A stretch of 64,000 nt of DNA from Paracentrotus lividus (taxonomy: Eukaryota > Echinodermata > Echinoidea > Camarodonta > Echinidae), in NCBI GenBank assembly GCA_940671915.1, contig CALNVZ010003430.1, positions 19,136,575 through 19,200,574 on the forward strand, in the 5' to 3' direction. Both the position numbers and the translations under genes were made by a program. Below, one piece after another: positions 36,240-47,689 of the stretch. Numbering within the stretch: the first letter of the stretch is position 1; each line of letters starts with the position of its first letter. The notes beneath the pieces are model-generated. The model was given only the letters and a program-made list of their open reading frames with translations. It was not told the origin of the DNA and searched no databases.

Positions 36240-36960
36240 GCTCTTTTTATGCCGGACGACAATATTGCCCTGGAGATAATTGTCATCAAAATGAAAAAGG
36301 GAACCCTAGAATTACAGATTTTGGACCAAAATAAAAGCCCTTTTGGTTCAACTATTCGAATCATAATGCCTCGATCACAGTTCGTGGCCTGGGACCCGTA
36401 CGGCGAGGGAATCAGTCGTTTTTTCTCTACAGTGCGGTTCCAATTTTTTTTTTTCGCACGAGATTTACCCTCAGATCGACTTGGATAGAGACCACTATTG
36501 TGTCGTACCTCCTTTCCCCCAAAAGCTTCTATTCCGGGGTCCGTACGGTGAGTAGGAAAAGACACTTTCAACTTTACGTGCGGTTCCCGGTCGACTCTCT
36601 TACGATTTTATGTGCACACCGAAACATTTTCCAGTAGTTATGCTTTACGGTAAATGTAGGGGAGCCGGGAAGATCGACTGTGTGCTCTCGATTTTCCCGG
36701 CGTTTTCCTCAACCCGGTAGGCCGCAGAAAACCCGTGGAGTCACCAAAGGGACCCGAGCGGGTTTCTGCCGGTAGCCGTACAGGTTTCTGCCGGTATCTG
36801 AGCGGGCTCCGCCCGTGTCTTTCATTGAGTCCTCCAAATAAAATATTGACAGACCTCTTGCAATACGGTTCCCGTGCGACTTTCTTGCGGCCCCCGCCAG
36901 GGTCCCTTAAAGGTTCCTGATGAGACTATACGAGAAGGCTATACTGTCTAGGGTCAGATC
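36240..36960. other. GC-richer island of unknown nature
   Basis: This stretch is clearly richer in G+C than its surroundings and has internally repeated phrases: GTGCGGTTCC / TACGGTTCCCG near 36430, 36581 and 36865, and GGGTTTCTGCCGGTA near 36760 and 36783. It contains TAGGGGAGCCGGGAAGATCG at about 36657, which resembles the family B tips, but no matching inverse end was found. Two open frames (36249-36488 and 36735-36920) cross it without similarity I recognise. It could be a foreign or exonised fragment or a partial element. Confidence 0.4.
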
Positions 36961-37313
36961 TCAAACTCTGCCCTGAAATATACTTTTGTTTGTTTATATA
37001 TATATTTTTTTTGGGGGGGGGGGGCTGTCGCAGGAAAGACCACTTTGGTCTTTTCAGATGTTCATCTAGGACTGAGCATCTCATATCGTTTCCCAATACA
37101 TGGACCATCAATATCACTTTCAAATGAGTGTAATTTCTCTCCTAATGGGTGTAATGCATGGGTGTACAAAATGAAAATAATACTTTGGATCAAAATTCGT
37201 CTCTGAACTATCGGTTTTATGGATGGATCTTAATTATTCATGTAAGATCTATCCATTTAGAGCATCTAAAAAATCAAAAAAAAAATATTTAAAAAAAAAA
37301 TCAAAAAAAAAAT

Positions 37314-37380
37314 CGTGGGAGTCGAACTCAAGTCCTCTAGATGAGAGTCTGTTCCTCATACCACTCGGCTAGTATTACTG
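37314..37380 (-). pseudogene. tRNA-like pseudogene or SINE head, minus strand
   Basis: On the minus strand TAGCCGAGTGG (37361-37371) is a perfect match to the A-box consensus TRGCNNAGYGG, and AGTTCGACTCC (37318-37328) is close to the B box. They are 32 bases apart, as in tRNA genes. The T stem does not pair well and the acceptor stem is not clear, so it is a decayed tRNA or tRNA-derived SINE head. It is followed by T-rich sequence that could terminate Pol III. Confidence 0.5.
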
Positions 37381-38439
37381 ATAGCGACAACTTAATTCCT
37401 AATCTAAATGAACCAAACTAGGATATATTAGTGCACGTTCAAGGCTTATTTTTAGTAATTAATTTGTAAACGGTTCGGAAAATAAAAATCGCGTGCAGCT
37501 CAAACAGAATTTATCAAAGCGACTGATACAATACGCCGTCCGGGTCCCGCGGATGGTACTGTGATCGCCCCATAAGATGTAGTATTTGAATTAGCCAACC
37601 TTCTACATTTTCATGTTTTTTATCTTTATTTAGGGGCTCTTATGATGGATGCATAGGATAGAACAGGATTAAATGTAACCTTCTTCATTCCCAAGTTATT
37701 TATTAACAAATTCAAAGATGAAGGGAAGATGTGGGGGAAAATTGATTGAATTATGTCACTCTTTTTGCTGGTTATTCGGGTGTATTCTGTCAATAACTAC
37801 TCATTTAGATTGCCATGGCAACCGGGAAGAAAAGGGAATGTATTATCTGTGTCAAGTAATTCTACTATGATTGGAATATTGCCGAATCAGTTTTGAAATA
37901 AAAAAGTAATTTTAGCATGAAGCCTGTCATCATGTACATATTATTTTCTCCCCAGTTGATGATATTTTTTTGTAAAAATATGAAATATACGTTTACATAA
38001 ATTCATCATTCACATGCTTTATATGAAATGTTTTTACACAAATATTAATAAGAAGGGGGCGGGATTTTTGTATTTTTTTTTTTTCACTCGACGAACAAAA
38101 TGAATGTTGCAGACTTTAGGCCATTGGATTTTCTTCCAAGCTCTCCAACAAACTATGTAACATTCACTGTTGAAAATAACATTGCGGTTTTCATTCCATA
38201 CTAGCCTTGGCTTTATTTGATTATACTATCTAGACCCTTGAGATTTAAATGGAAAGCAATGTGTCTGACACGATTATTTTTTACTGTGGGCTTTCTTTAA
38301 AAAATATACGTTATCGTAGAATATAATGTCATTAATACCTAAAACATCTTTCCCCCTTCAAGTTTCCGTCGACAGAGACAGAAAAACATAGCAGACAATT
38401 TTTTTTACGATAGGAAATTCAAAGAATAGTATTATATTA

Positions 38440-38842
38440 TTAAGCCCCTTTCAGATTGGCACTCAAACAAGGGATGTCCTCCGGAGGTTACCTTTTGTTC
38501 ACCCCTTGTTGCCTCTAATCTGAAAGTAACCAGAAAAAGACACCCGTGTGTACTCGGCACGAACACAGCGTGAACACGAGGTAAAATGCACCCTAGACTG
38601 TCTAGGGTGTGTCTGGATTGACATCCACTGGTCGTCCACTGTTGACCTTGTTTTGGGGCTATCTCAATTGCCTCCCTACGTACTCACACACCGAGTGCAT
38701 CCTAGATTTGAGTTGTGAACTGAATGGGTGGCACTATCTTACCCTGTGTTTTGATAAGAATCACACTCCGTGTTCGTTCCAGACAGGGTCTGAGGTGTCC
38801 TCCGGAGGACGTTCCGTGTATAGCAGTTTAAAAGGGGCTTAA
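38440..38842. mobile_element. TTAA-bordered MITE, 403 bases
   Basis: The ends TTAAGCCCCTTT (38440) and AAAGGGGCTTAA (38842) are exact inverse repeats with TTAA outermost. Inward, TGTCCTCCGGAGG recurs near both ends in inverse sense (about 38475 and 38796). A TTAA target is used by piggyBac and Kolobok superfamilies. Which one is not decided here. No coding. It sits inside the tandem array, so it inserted after array formation. Confidence 0.8.
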
Positions 38843-39075
38843 TCACATTCTATGCCACACTGTGGTGTTTATTTCATATAAGTTTCGGCGTTATTTGTTT
38901 ATAGAGTATTTCGGAGCACTGTATTCCATTTTCCAGACATCATTTTGGTGGACACTTCAGTCTATTAGGTTAATTTTCTTCCAAGCATTCCAACAAACTA
39001 TGTCACATAATATGTTGACAATCACATTGAAGTTTTCATTTCATACTAGCCTTCGCTTTATTTGATTATGCTATC

Positions 39076-39076
<1 letters not shown>

Positions 39077-39150
<74 letters not shown>
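39077..39150. repeat. Poly-T run of 74
   Basis: Seventy-four consecutive T bases. In the parallel array unit near 39536 the same site has only eight T, so this run expanded within one unit, or reflects assembly slippage. Confidence 0.9.
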
Positions 39151-40379
39151 CTTTTTTTATTTATTTATTATTATTATTTTTTTTTTACAATACTATGATC
39201 ATTCACATCTAGGAGAAAATTGCAATGATGACATGAATAATGCTTTGCTTGGGCCTTTCATAAAATGACACTTTATCATATAATCAAACGTCATTAATAA
39301 CTAAAATATTATTTCCCCTTTCCATCGACAGAGACATAAAAACACATAACAGACAATGTTTATCGAGAGGAAATTCGGATTACTGTATTTCTTTTTTCCA
39401 GACATCATTTTGATAGACACTATAGTCTGTTAAGTTAATTTTCTTCCGAGCATTCCAACAAACTATGTCACATAATATGTTGACAATCACATTGAAGTTT
39501 TCATTTCATACTAGCCTTCGCTTTATTTGATTATGCTATCGCTTTTTTTTACAATACTACGATCATTTAAATCCTGGAGAAAATTTCAATGATGACATGA
39601 ATAATGCTTTGCTTGGGGCTTTATAAAATGATACGCTATCGTAGAATGTAACTTCATTTATACCTAAAACATCTCTTCCTTTTTCCAGCGACAGAGACAT
39701 AAACAAAAGAAGAGACAATGGATATCTAGACAAAACTCGGTGACCTGTATTTTATCTTTCCAAAAATTTACAAATAATTTAGGTGGACACTTCAGTCTGT
39801 GCAATATTATAGGATCCTGTAGAAATTTTCAATAAAAAAACATGTATGTGACATGATTAATGCTTTACCTAAGGCTTTCGTTAAATGATACGTTATCGTA
39901 GAATCTAAAGTAATTAGTACCTGAAACATCTCTTCTTTTTCCAGCGACAGAGACATAAAAAAAGAACAGACAATGGATATCAAGACAAAACTCGGAGACC
40001 TTATTTTATTTTTCCAAAAACTTACAAATAATTTAGGTGGACACTTCAGTCTGTTCAATACTATAAGATCCTGTAGAAATTTTCAATAAAAAAAAACATG
40101 TATGTGACATGATTAATGCTTTACCTAGGGCTTTTGTTAAATGATACGTTATCGTAGAATCTAAAGTAATTAATACCTGAAACATCCTTCCCCTACCCGT
40201 CGACAAGGACAAATGAACATTGAATATCGACAAAAGAAGTCGTATAACTGTAGCCTATCTTGTATTTCATTTTGGAATTTTCCTCTCATATTCGTATTTT
40301 GAAGAATAAATTGAAATTGATCTTATTCATCTTATCCATTAGAACAGGTTTGCTATAAATTTAATACCAACATTATATA

Positions 40380-40612
40380 CCTTATGTAGCTTGTGTCGTT
40401 CAATGCCAATTATAATAGTGTGAAATTCTGTTTTTTCTTCAAATGCAACAAGATGTTTATGCCTAAGATTGTGCTTTAAATTTCAATTAATTTTGTAATA
40501 CGTTGTTTTTTTTTAGATTATGTTTATATGATTGTTATGTTATTTTGTTGTTGTTTTTTTCCTGAAAGAACGGAATTAATAAATACTGAATTGAATTGAA
40601 TTGAATTGAAAT
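40380..40612 (+). repeat. Possible LINE 3' end with (TTGAA)n tail
   Basis: AT-rich sequence ends AATTAATAAATACTGAATTGAATTG, then four more (AATTG) units to about 40612. AATAAATA followed by a pentamer tail is a common non-LTR 3' terminus. No coding part precedes it, so this would be a 5'-truncated copy. Confidence 0.4.
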
Positions 40613-40949
40613 AATTTTTACTGATGGAAAATTGACAAAAAGCTAAACCTAGAAATACTGGTCTTCTTTATACCACCTTTTCTTCCCCTTTTTTCACTCT
40701 TCCCTTTTTTTTTTTTTTTTTTAGGGGGGGGGCGAATTTGGATCTAAGATGGTCTTCCATGTGAGTAAAGATAGTGAAAAGCATACGAGATATAATTTTC
40801 ATACGATATTAAAAGTGCATAGTATGGCATAAAGGTTATTACAATATATATATATATTTTATATAACGGATTTTGAATACATCTTTTTGTCACACCATGA
40901 GCACTGGATTCTGTTAAAAGCGAACAAGGAGCATCCATCCCAAGGGGCT

Positions 40950-42594
40950 GATGTAAAAAAACAGATGGAAAGAATATTGCAGTAAATTATATAAAAGACC
41001 AGATGATGATTTTCAAGCTGTGATTCCAAAACAAGAACAGGAGCCCCCACCCTGAGGGATGAAGTGATACAGGCACTGAACAACATCAAAAATGGGAAGA
41101 GCCCTGGATGTGATGACATACCTATCGAACTTCTCAAACATTCAGGAAAAAAAAGCATCGATGTTATGCATCAACTTTGTGTCACCATCTGGGAGAAGAA
41201 AGAGTGGCCAGAAGACTGGTAAAGTCAATCTTCATAATACTGCACAAGAAGGGAGATGCTATGCAATGTGCAAACAACCGGACAATCGCTCTAATATCAC
41301 ATGCTAGCAAGGTGATTTTAAAGATTATAGCAGGAAGAATGAAGAATAGACTAGAAAGAGAGATATCTACAGCTCAAGCTTGGTTTAGACCAGGGCGTGG
41401 AACGAGAGACCAGATACACAATCTGAAGTTGATAATGGAAAAACGACGAGAATGGGGAAGATATTGTACATTGCCTTCATCGACTATAGTAAAGCCTTCG
41501 ATACAAATCAGACATGAACGCTTATGGCAGGGAATGTGAACATGGGCTTTCCCAGCCACATCATTGAGCTCCTACGCAAACGTTATATCGATCAGCTGGC
41601 AGCTGTCAGAACGGGCTATGGTATGACAGAAGTGGTTCGAAATTGGCAAAGAGTAAGACAAGGGTGCATACTCTCACCACCTCTGTTTAAATACTACTCA
41701 GAACTGATTATGCGAGAAGCTCTTAACAACTTTACTGGGACTGTGGATTTGTTGGAAAGATCTATACAGACTTGAGATATGCCGACGATGTCGCCCTGCT
41801 GGCTGGATCTTTAGAAGAAATGCAAGATCTTCTGAACAGAGTTCAAATCACCAGTGAATCCGCAAGACTCTTTCTTAATGTTTCAAAAACCAAGATCATG
41901 ATCGTAGGAGAGAAACCACTGAGAGTAAGAGGTGAAGACAATAATGATATCATACAAGTTAATGGAGAGGTGATGAAGTCGTCCACCACTTCAGCTACCT
42001 GGGGACAATGATCAGTGATCAGTGTAACGACAGCCCAGAACTCAAACGTAGACTTGCCATCGCAAAGAATGCAACAGTGTCACTCTCTTCAATATGGAAA
42101 GACAAGTCAATCACTAGGACAACAAAGATTCGACTGCTAAGATCTTTAGTGTTTCCTATTGCACATATGGTTGTGAGTCCTGGGCGATGAAGAAATCAGA
42201 TAGAAAACGGGTCGAGGCCTTTGAACTATGGGCTTACAGGCGTCTACTTTGCATCAGCTGGACAGAGAGAAAAACTAATCAATATGTGCTTGACAGCATA
42301 GGCAACAAATGGAGATTACTGGAGCACATCGACCAACTAAAGCTTCGATACCTCGGACATGTGGTACGAGCTGCCAAGACCGAGTACGACTTAATGTCTG
42401 AATGGTGTTTGGTAAAAGACGTAGAGGAAGGCAAAAGACTCGGGTGACGGACGCGTAGGTCACTCTCACAGATATGACATTAAGCAAGGCTATAGCAGCG
42501 CACGAGATCGTGTCAAATGGAAGAAAATTGTGCATGATGTCACGGCCGGTCGGAGACCTGACCGATCCGCACCTTGATGATGATGATGATGATG
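40950..42594 (+). pseudogene. Dead non-LTR retrotransposon, reverse transcriptase region
   Basis: Conceptual translation in shifting frames gives a LINE reverse transcriptase. In order it shows NGKSPGCDDIP (about 41090-41125), NNRTIALISHASK (41273), FRPGRGTRDQI (about 41390), motif A FIDYSKAFD (41476-41502), RQGCILSPPLF (41656-41688), the catalytic YADD (41778-41789), then a connection domain ending ELWAYRRLL (42222). The 3' end is a (GAT)n tail at about 42575-42594. At least four frameshifts (near 41219, 41465, 41750, 41978 and 42166) and a stop at 41220 make it inactive. The endonuclease part is missing, so it is 5' truncated. The clade is probably RTE-like or a related endonuclease-RT lineage. 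That is from memory. Confidence 0.9.
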
Positions 42595-42598
42595 AGCA

Positions 42599-42702
42599 CT
42601 GACGAAGAGTGTGACTTCGCCTTTCAGTTTTGAGAGCTATGCTCTTTTTTTTATCATAAAATCTATGATTTTATGTTTTTGGCATTTTTCTTTATCAACT
42701 GT
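42599..42702 (+). repeat. Repeat fragment next to the LINE tail, shared with 35365-35434
   Basis: It starts CTGACGAAG-AGTGTGA-CTTCG (42599-42616), a CTGANGA-type box with a GAAG/CTTC stem, then the dispersed segment TTTTGAGAGCTATGCTC (42628 onward) to 42702, then (TA)n. This is the inverse of 35365-35434. The CTGACGA start again recalls Penelope-type hammerhead sequence, but no GAAA box follows. Confidence 0.5.
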
Positions 42703-42704
42703 TA

Positions 42705-42708
<4 letters not shown>

Positions 42709-42791
<83 letters not shown>
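42709..42791. repeat. (TA)n microsatellite, about 41 units
   Basis: An unbroken TA run of 83 bases between the repeat fragment and the next MITE. Confidence 0.95.
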
Positions 42792-42793
<2 letters not shown>

Positions 42794-42820
42794 TCTTTCT
42801 CCTGCTCTGATATTAATATA

Positions 42821-43795
42821 CAGTGTGTTCCTTAAAAAAGGTAACCGAAGTTCAAAGGTTAGTCATTTAAGAAATACATGATTTATTCTTGTGATTTGTT
42901 TACTAAAATACTAAGTAACTCATCAGCTTTAATTTGAGACATTGTTGACGCCCAGACTGGCATGGGTCACATAGTTAGGGTCCTTTGAAGATGACAGGTA
43001 CAAACCCACTTTTTCCAAGTTTTTGGTTTGTATGGTATTAAAAAACCCTTTTAAAGTAGTTGGTGTCATTTGGTCTTTTTCAGCAAGTTTCAATAAAATG
43101 TCATCGTCTTTGCTGAATTGGATTTCTCACTGGTAATGAGATGCGTTCTCGATTATGAATCTCCGGAGTCTCGGAGAGGTCGCGAGAAAACCAAACAAAA
43201 TTAATGTAAAAAATGTTCAACCTTTTAGTAGACTTCTTTCAGACGCGAGGAAGTCTCTGTGACGTCTCTACATGGTTGCTGCGACATCCCATAAGTATCC
43301 ATGACATTGCAGAGACGTTGTCGGACCTTGCTAGCGATTAAAAGAAATCGAACAGGTTTGACAATTATTTAGACTTTTGTTCGATTTACCCACGACGCCC
43401 TGAAGTCTCAGGAGACGTCACCACCACGTCTCCACGACTCACGAGACTCATAATGGCGAACCCATCTCATTGCCAATGAGATAGGTCCTTTGGAAAGTGT
43501 GATTGCATTTCATTGAAAGTTTTATGTGAAAAAAACCCAAAACGATAAAACCAAAAGCTTACACAAAGTTTGTTTCGTACCCTACAAACGAAAAACTTGG
43601 AAAAGGTGGGTTTTGTACCTTTTACCTTCAAAGGACCCTAACTCTGTAACCCCTCACAATATGGACGTAAGCAATGTCTAAAATTAAAGCTGATGAGTTA
43701 CTTAGTATTTTAGTAAACAAATCACAAGAATAAACCATATACTGTTGAAATGACTGACCTTTGATCTTCGGATAGATTTTTTTAGTAACACAATG
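42821..43795. mobile_element. Long-TIR MITE, Tc1/mariner-like ends
   Basis: Arms of over 200 bases are inverse copies. The left starts CAGTGTGTTCCTTAAAAAAG at 42821 and the right, inverted, starts CATTGTGTTACTAAAAAAAT at 43795. Shared blocks include TTATTCTTGTGATTTG, TAAGTAACTCATCAGC and GTTAGGGTCCTTTGAAG. TA lies outside both ends (42819-42820 and 43796-43797). The centre is GC-richer with GACGTCTC / GAGACGTC inverse sequences. No transposase. A 20-base direct repeat, CCTGCTCTGATAT-N-AAT-N-TA, flanks it at about 42801 and 43822 with three differences, longer than a TA target would explain. Confidence 0.85.
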
Positions 43796-43797
43796 TA

Positions 43798-46508
43798 TAT
43801 CATATCATATAAATAGTTTCCACCTGCTCTGATATGAATGTAGGCCAAGATGCTTCAGTGGCGATTCCCCACTCGAGGTCAAGGAGATCCGAGGGTAGAA
43901 ACATTGTAAGTGGATCCCAATTTGGGTAAGGTTTCCACATATTACGGCACCCAACAACTATATCATTTCTTATGGCGACGGCAAAGCATCGAAAGTGATC
44001 AAGACTTCAAGTCAAGAGGTCCGTCTTTTGAAACATTGATTCCGAATCGAAGTTTGCCAGGCAACGCGATATCCCAGTGATATCGGATAAACGACGAATC
44101 TAGGTCGATATTAACTAGTCGATTTTCGTTTTGAAGTATCGGTGTATAGCACTTTAAAGAAGGAAGAATGTGAATAGGAGCGTGAAATATGAATATAAAA
44201 TCTCTACTAATAAAGAGTAGATGAAGAATTAAAGATCAGCAATGATCAGCGGTTGCTAATGTAGACTCTAGCATGCTTAAGTTAGGGCCCGTATTCTGAA
44301 CCGAAGACTGAGTTTTTATGAGTTGAAGTTTGTTCGAAGCTACTGTGAAATCATTTTTGTCAGACCAAAGGATCGCACAATAGCTTCGCACAAAGATCAA
44401 GTCATCCAAACCCCGACTTCGTTTTTAGAATACGAGAGTAATAGTTTAAACAAGACGTTGCAGCCGAAGTTTAAAGTGTCGAAACAAAACCAACCTATGA
44501 TCAAATTTTACACGAGCAGGTACGAAGAGTAGAATGCATACATTTCCGGTTATTAAATTTGTTGTTATAAGGGGAAGCTAGTATTAGCGAAAATGATATG
44601 CTTCATGTAAATGCTGGGAAAGAATACAGTCATATCTTTATCAATCAACATTATATTTCAAATTGAACCCTTTGTAATTTATCCTGCTTTATCTAAGATG
44701 TATGCAAGCCCAATGTGTAGAGAAATAATCTACATCCATAACCCCGGAGACGGATGAGGCTGTCATCCAAAATGATTATACGTACATTCATTAAAGTCGT
44801 TACATGCTCAATCTGGTTCATCAATTTTCCAGCTATGTTTACCGAACGATTCCCTCCAATGCGATAGTCACAACAGGTCGTAGGCTACGTGACACGAGCG
44901 TGCAGCGTAGCTTTGGTTGCATGTAGGTTGCATGTTCGTTGCATGCAAGTTGCATGTAGCCGTCAAAAGCCAATTTATGTGATTCCTACGTTTCTGTGGA
45001 AATGCATTTCCCGCGTGTCGTAACTGCAACGTGGGTACCTGAAAGAAAGGAGTTTGTGCAACGTAGAATTTTCCTACGAAATCCTTTGTAGAGATTTTGC
45101 CCGCTGCTCGTATGGACTGTTGTGACCACCGCATTAAATAGATAAACGAAAGTTCATCATTATAATGTGGCCGGTGATGTTGGATGTGAGGGCGTGAAAG
45201 TTCGGGGAATAATTGTGGAGTCGGGGCAGAAGGATAATGGAATTACCTCTTTGAGTTGTATTAGGGTGACATTGAGACATGCCCGGTGGAGCTGAAAACG
45301 AGAGAGAATGGCATTGGGTTAGGTCATAATCTAGTTTGTAGCATAGTGATGATAAGAGATGGAGGCAAAGTACAGTGCAGTGTCGTGGGAGCAATTAGTT
45401 GAGACGTCTACCTTCATAGCCTCCATTTAAAGCACAGGAATGGTAGTGTGGCGTAACACTTACAACAATCTTGATGTCCCCGCATTGTTCATCATGTGGT
45501 AATTTGATTGTTCCACACATCAAAACAATAGATGAATCCACACACACACACATACACACACACACACATATTAAAAAGTCAAAAACTCTTTCTTTAATTT
45601 TTTTTTCGTAATTAACATTTGCTTTGATATTCTACCCATATTTTGAGGCAATATGATTGTAATTCCATAGCTGCCCTAATAATGCGGATTAAATTTTATT
45701 TCATTTCATGTGAGAAAGAAAATATAACCAGAGTGGTCTCTGAAACCTCAGTTTACTCTATTTTCATTTTTGATCATGTCTCGAATATCTTAACGATGCA
45801 AACGGCACCAACTGACGAATTCCGTGCATGCCATTCATGAAGACACTCATTTACTGCAATGTCATGTTCCCATACCCATACTATTAAAACATTATTAAGC
45901 GCACGCATCTCCTCAGGCAATAATCGTTGGAGTATGTATTTGATCGCAAAAGTCATAAACAGCCGTTCAGTCCCAATTAGTATTGACAAGAACCGTGTTC
46001 CACGATTTTCTAATCATGCACGTTGAATGAAACTATTTAGGGCCTTGTTTTTTTTTCTGAAATTCATTTAATTATCCATTATCTAAAGGCATGCAGGACT
46101 GCTATTAGCTCATGTTGGCTTGCATCTCATAATACGCTCAGCCATCTGCATTGCGCATGTTACGTGCATCCTTGTCTCAATGGAGAGAAGGGCATGTTGC
46201 TGGTTCCTTTTTCAAAATTGTTCTTTCGCCTTGCTCAAAGTCATTTATAAATTTCCAAATTATCATTTTCCCCGTTCAGTTACGGAAACTATTTAATGTT
46301 TATATCGATCCCACTTAATGTTGATTTGGAAAGTTCGACAATCTTTTAATAATGATAATATAGGTTTTCCCGCCCAATTTCATAGGTTTGTCATTCAAAC
46401 CTATAGAAGGTTCATTCAAATTCAAGCGATACCTTTTTCCGATCGATATCGGCATTTTAATTTTAAAATACTGGTAATCAAGTTTATTCATGGTCACGAA
46501 TCTTTATT
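43798..46508. other. Intronic stretch, nothing coding recognised
   Basis: It includes a GTTGCATG micro-array (44910-44960), CA repeats (about 45540-45568) and GGGCCCGTATTCTGAA at about 44285, a phrase that recalls TIR tips but has no partner seen. No exon supported. Confidence 0.5.
44910..44960. repeat. GTTGCATG micro-array
   Basis: Four copies of GTTGCATG, spaced about 12 bases apart (GGTTGCATGTAGGTTGCATG and onward). It is a short local tandem repeat within a minus-strand frame I do not accept as a gene. Confidence 0.7.
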
Positions 46509-47277
46509 TTAACCCTAATCAGACTGGGGGGGCCATCATGCCCCCCCTCGACATTTTCCGCGACCACTCCGCCGCACGAAATTTTCTGATCGCGCCGCTT
46601 GCTGACTTTTTACTTTCAAGTCTCGACGCACTTTTGAAACCATTTTCGCAAAAATCGGTCGTACCTTTACGACGCTGCACGATTTTCAAAAATATTCGTC
46701 AGACCGAAAATGGCTCGAAAACGTGATTTTGTGTACAAAGTCAATGCAAATTGAGTTTTCTCACCTAATTCATAAAGATATGATTATTTTCACTTTCATT
46801 GGCTGAAATCAATTTATTTTAGCATATTTATGCTTAAAAATGGTTCTTAAATGATTTTTGCGCTAAAAAAAAGAAAAACAAAAAGGTTGAAAAAACAAAG
46901 AAATACATAAGAAATTCATAAAACAATAAAATACATAAGAAATTAATTTTGAAACGAGAATTTTTTTCTAGTACGATTGTTAGGAATGCTATAAGGAATA
47001 ATCAAACACAAAATTAGCATTCTAGGAGCTTTATTTTTTCAATTAGAGCAAAAAGTATGATTTCATGCATAAATTAGCATAATTAATTCATATAAAAAAA
47101 TTCATATTATTTTGGAAAAATTAACAGCGCAGTCTTGTAGATTACATGGCTCACTACCATCGTGCAAATTTTCGGCGCGGTCGCGCGATCAGCAGCCGAG
47201 ATCTCAGGGGGGGGGGCATCATGCCCCCCCCCCCAGTCTTGACAGCTACCAAAACACCCCAGTCTGATTAGGGTTAA
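46509..47277. mobile_element. TTAA-bordered MITE, 769 bases
   Basis: TTAACCCTAATCAGACTGGG at 46509 and its inverse ending at 47277 form terminal inverted repeats of at least 20 bases. TTAA is outermost on both sides, as in piggyBac or Kolobok targets. Just inside, CATCATGCCCCCC occurs at both ends (about 46535 and 47217) in the same sense. The right end has a tandem GGGG...CCCC arrangement. The ends differ from those of the 38440 TTAA element, so it is a separate family. No coding. Confidence 0.8.
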
Positions 47278-47689
47278 GAGCATTCAATTTCATAATTGCG
47301 GAAAAACCATTTCCATGTATAGCATTCAATCTTATTTTACCCGTACTTAATTTTATTTTTACTGCAAACAAGATCTTTAAACGTGCATACAAGTTCGTTA
47401 ATGTATGTACATATTGCATTATGTTCATTCAAATTAACGAGGCATCGTTTTTAGGAGCCCAATTAGCCTGTTCGGGCAATCAATTTCATTTTGAGGAACT
47501 CAATTTTAAGAAACTTCCATTCAATTTAAATGCAGTTATGTTTTTTTGTGTTTTCCCTTCATTCTCTATATATTTTTGCATTATACAAGATTTTCATAGC
47601 ATTGGTGTGCCATATAATTATTTAGGTTTATCCTTTAAATCATGTTTAACTAGGATTTTATTTGAAATTATAACGAATCCGCGATTCCA
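47278..47689. other. AT-rich intronic stretch
   Basis: Nothing recognised. A frame at 47421-47693 is unremarkable and has no similarity I know. Confidence 0.5.

Larger units (their letters stand above)
38100..40260. repeat. Decaying tandem array, unit about 255-360 bases
   Basis: The block TATCGTAGAAT-N-TAA-N-TCATTAATACC-N-AAACATC, followed by CGACAGAGACATAAA, recurs near 38307, 39280, 39630, 39885 and 40140. The last three are 255 bases apart and nearly identical. A second block (CCAACAAACTATGTCACATA...CTAGCCTTCGCTTTATTTGATTATGC) recurs near 38140, 38990 and 39460. The array has been cut by the TTAA-bordered MITE at 38440-38842 and by a long T-run. Confidence 0.85.

Noticed and set aside
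36249..36571. Opposed frames in the GC-rich island
   Set aside because: Their length is explained by higher GC content and fewer stops. No similarity is recognised, so only the island itself is reported.
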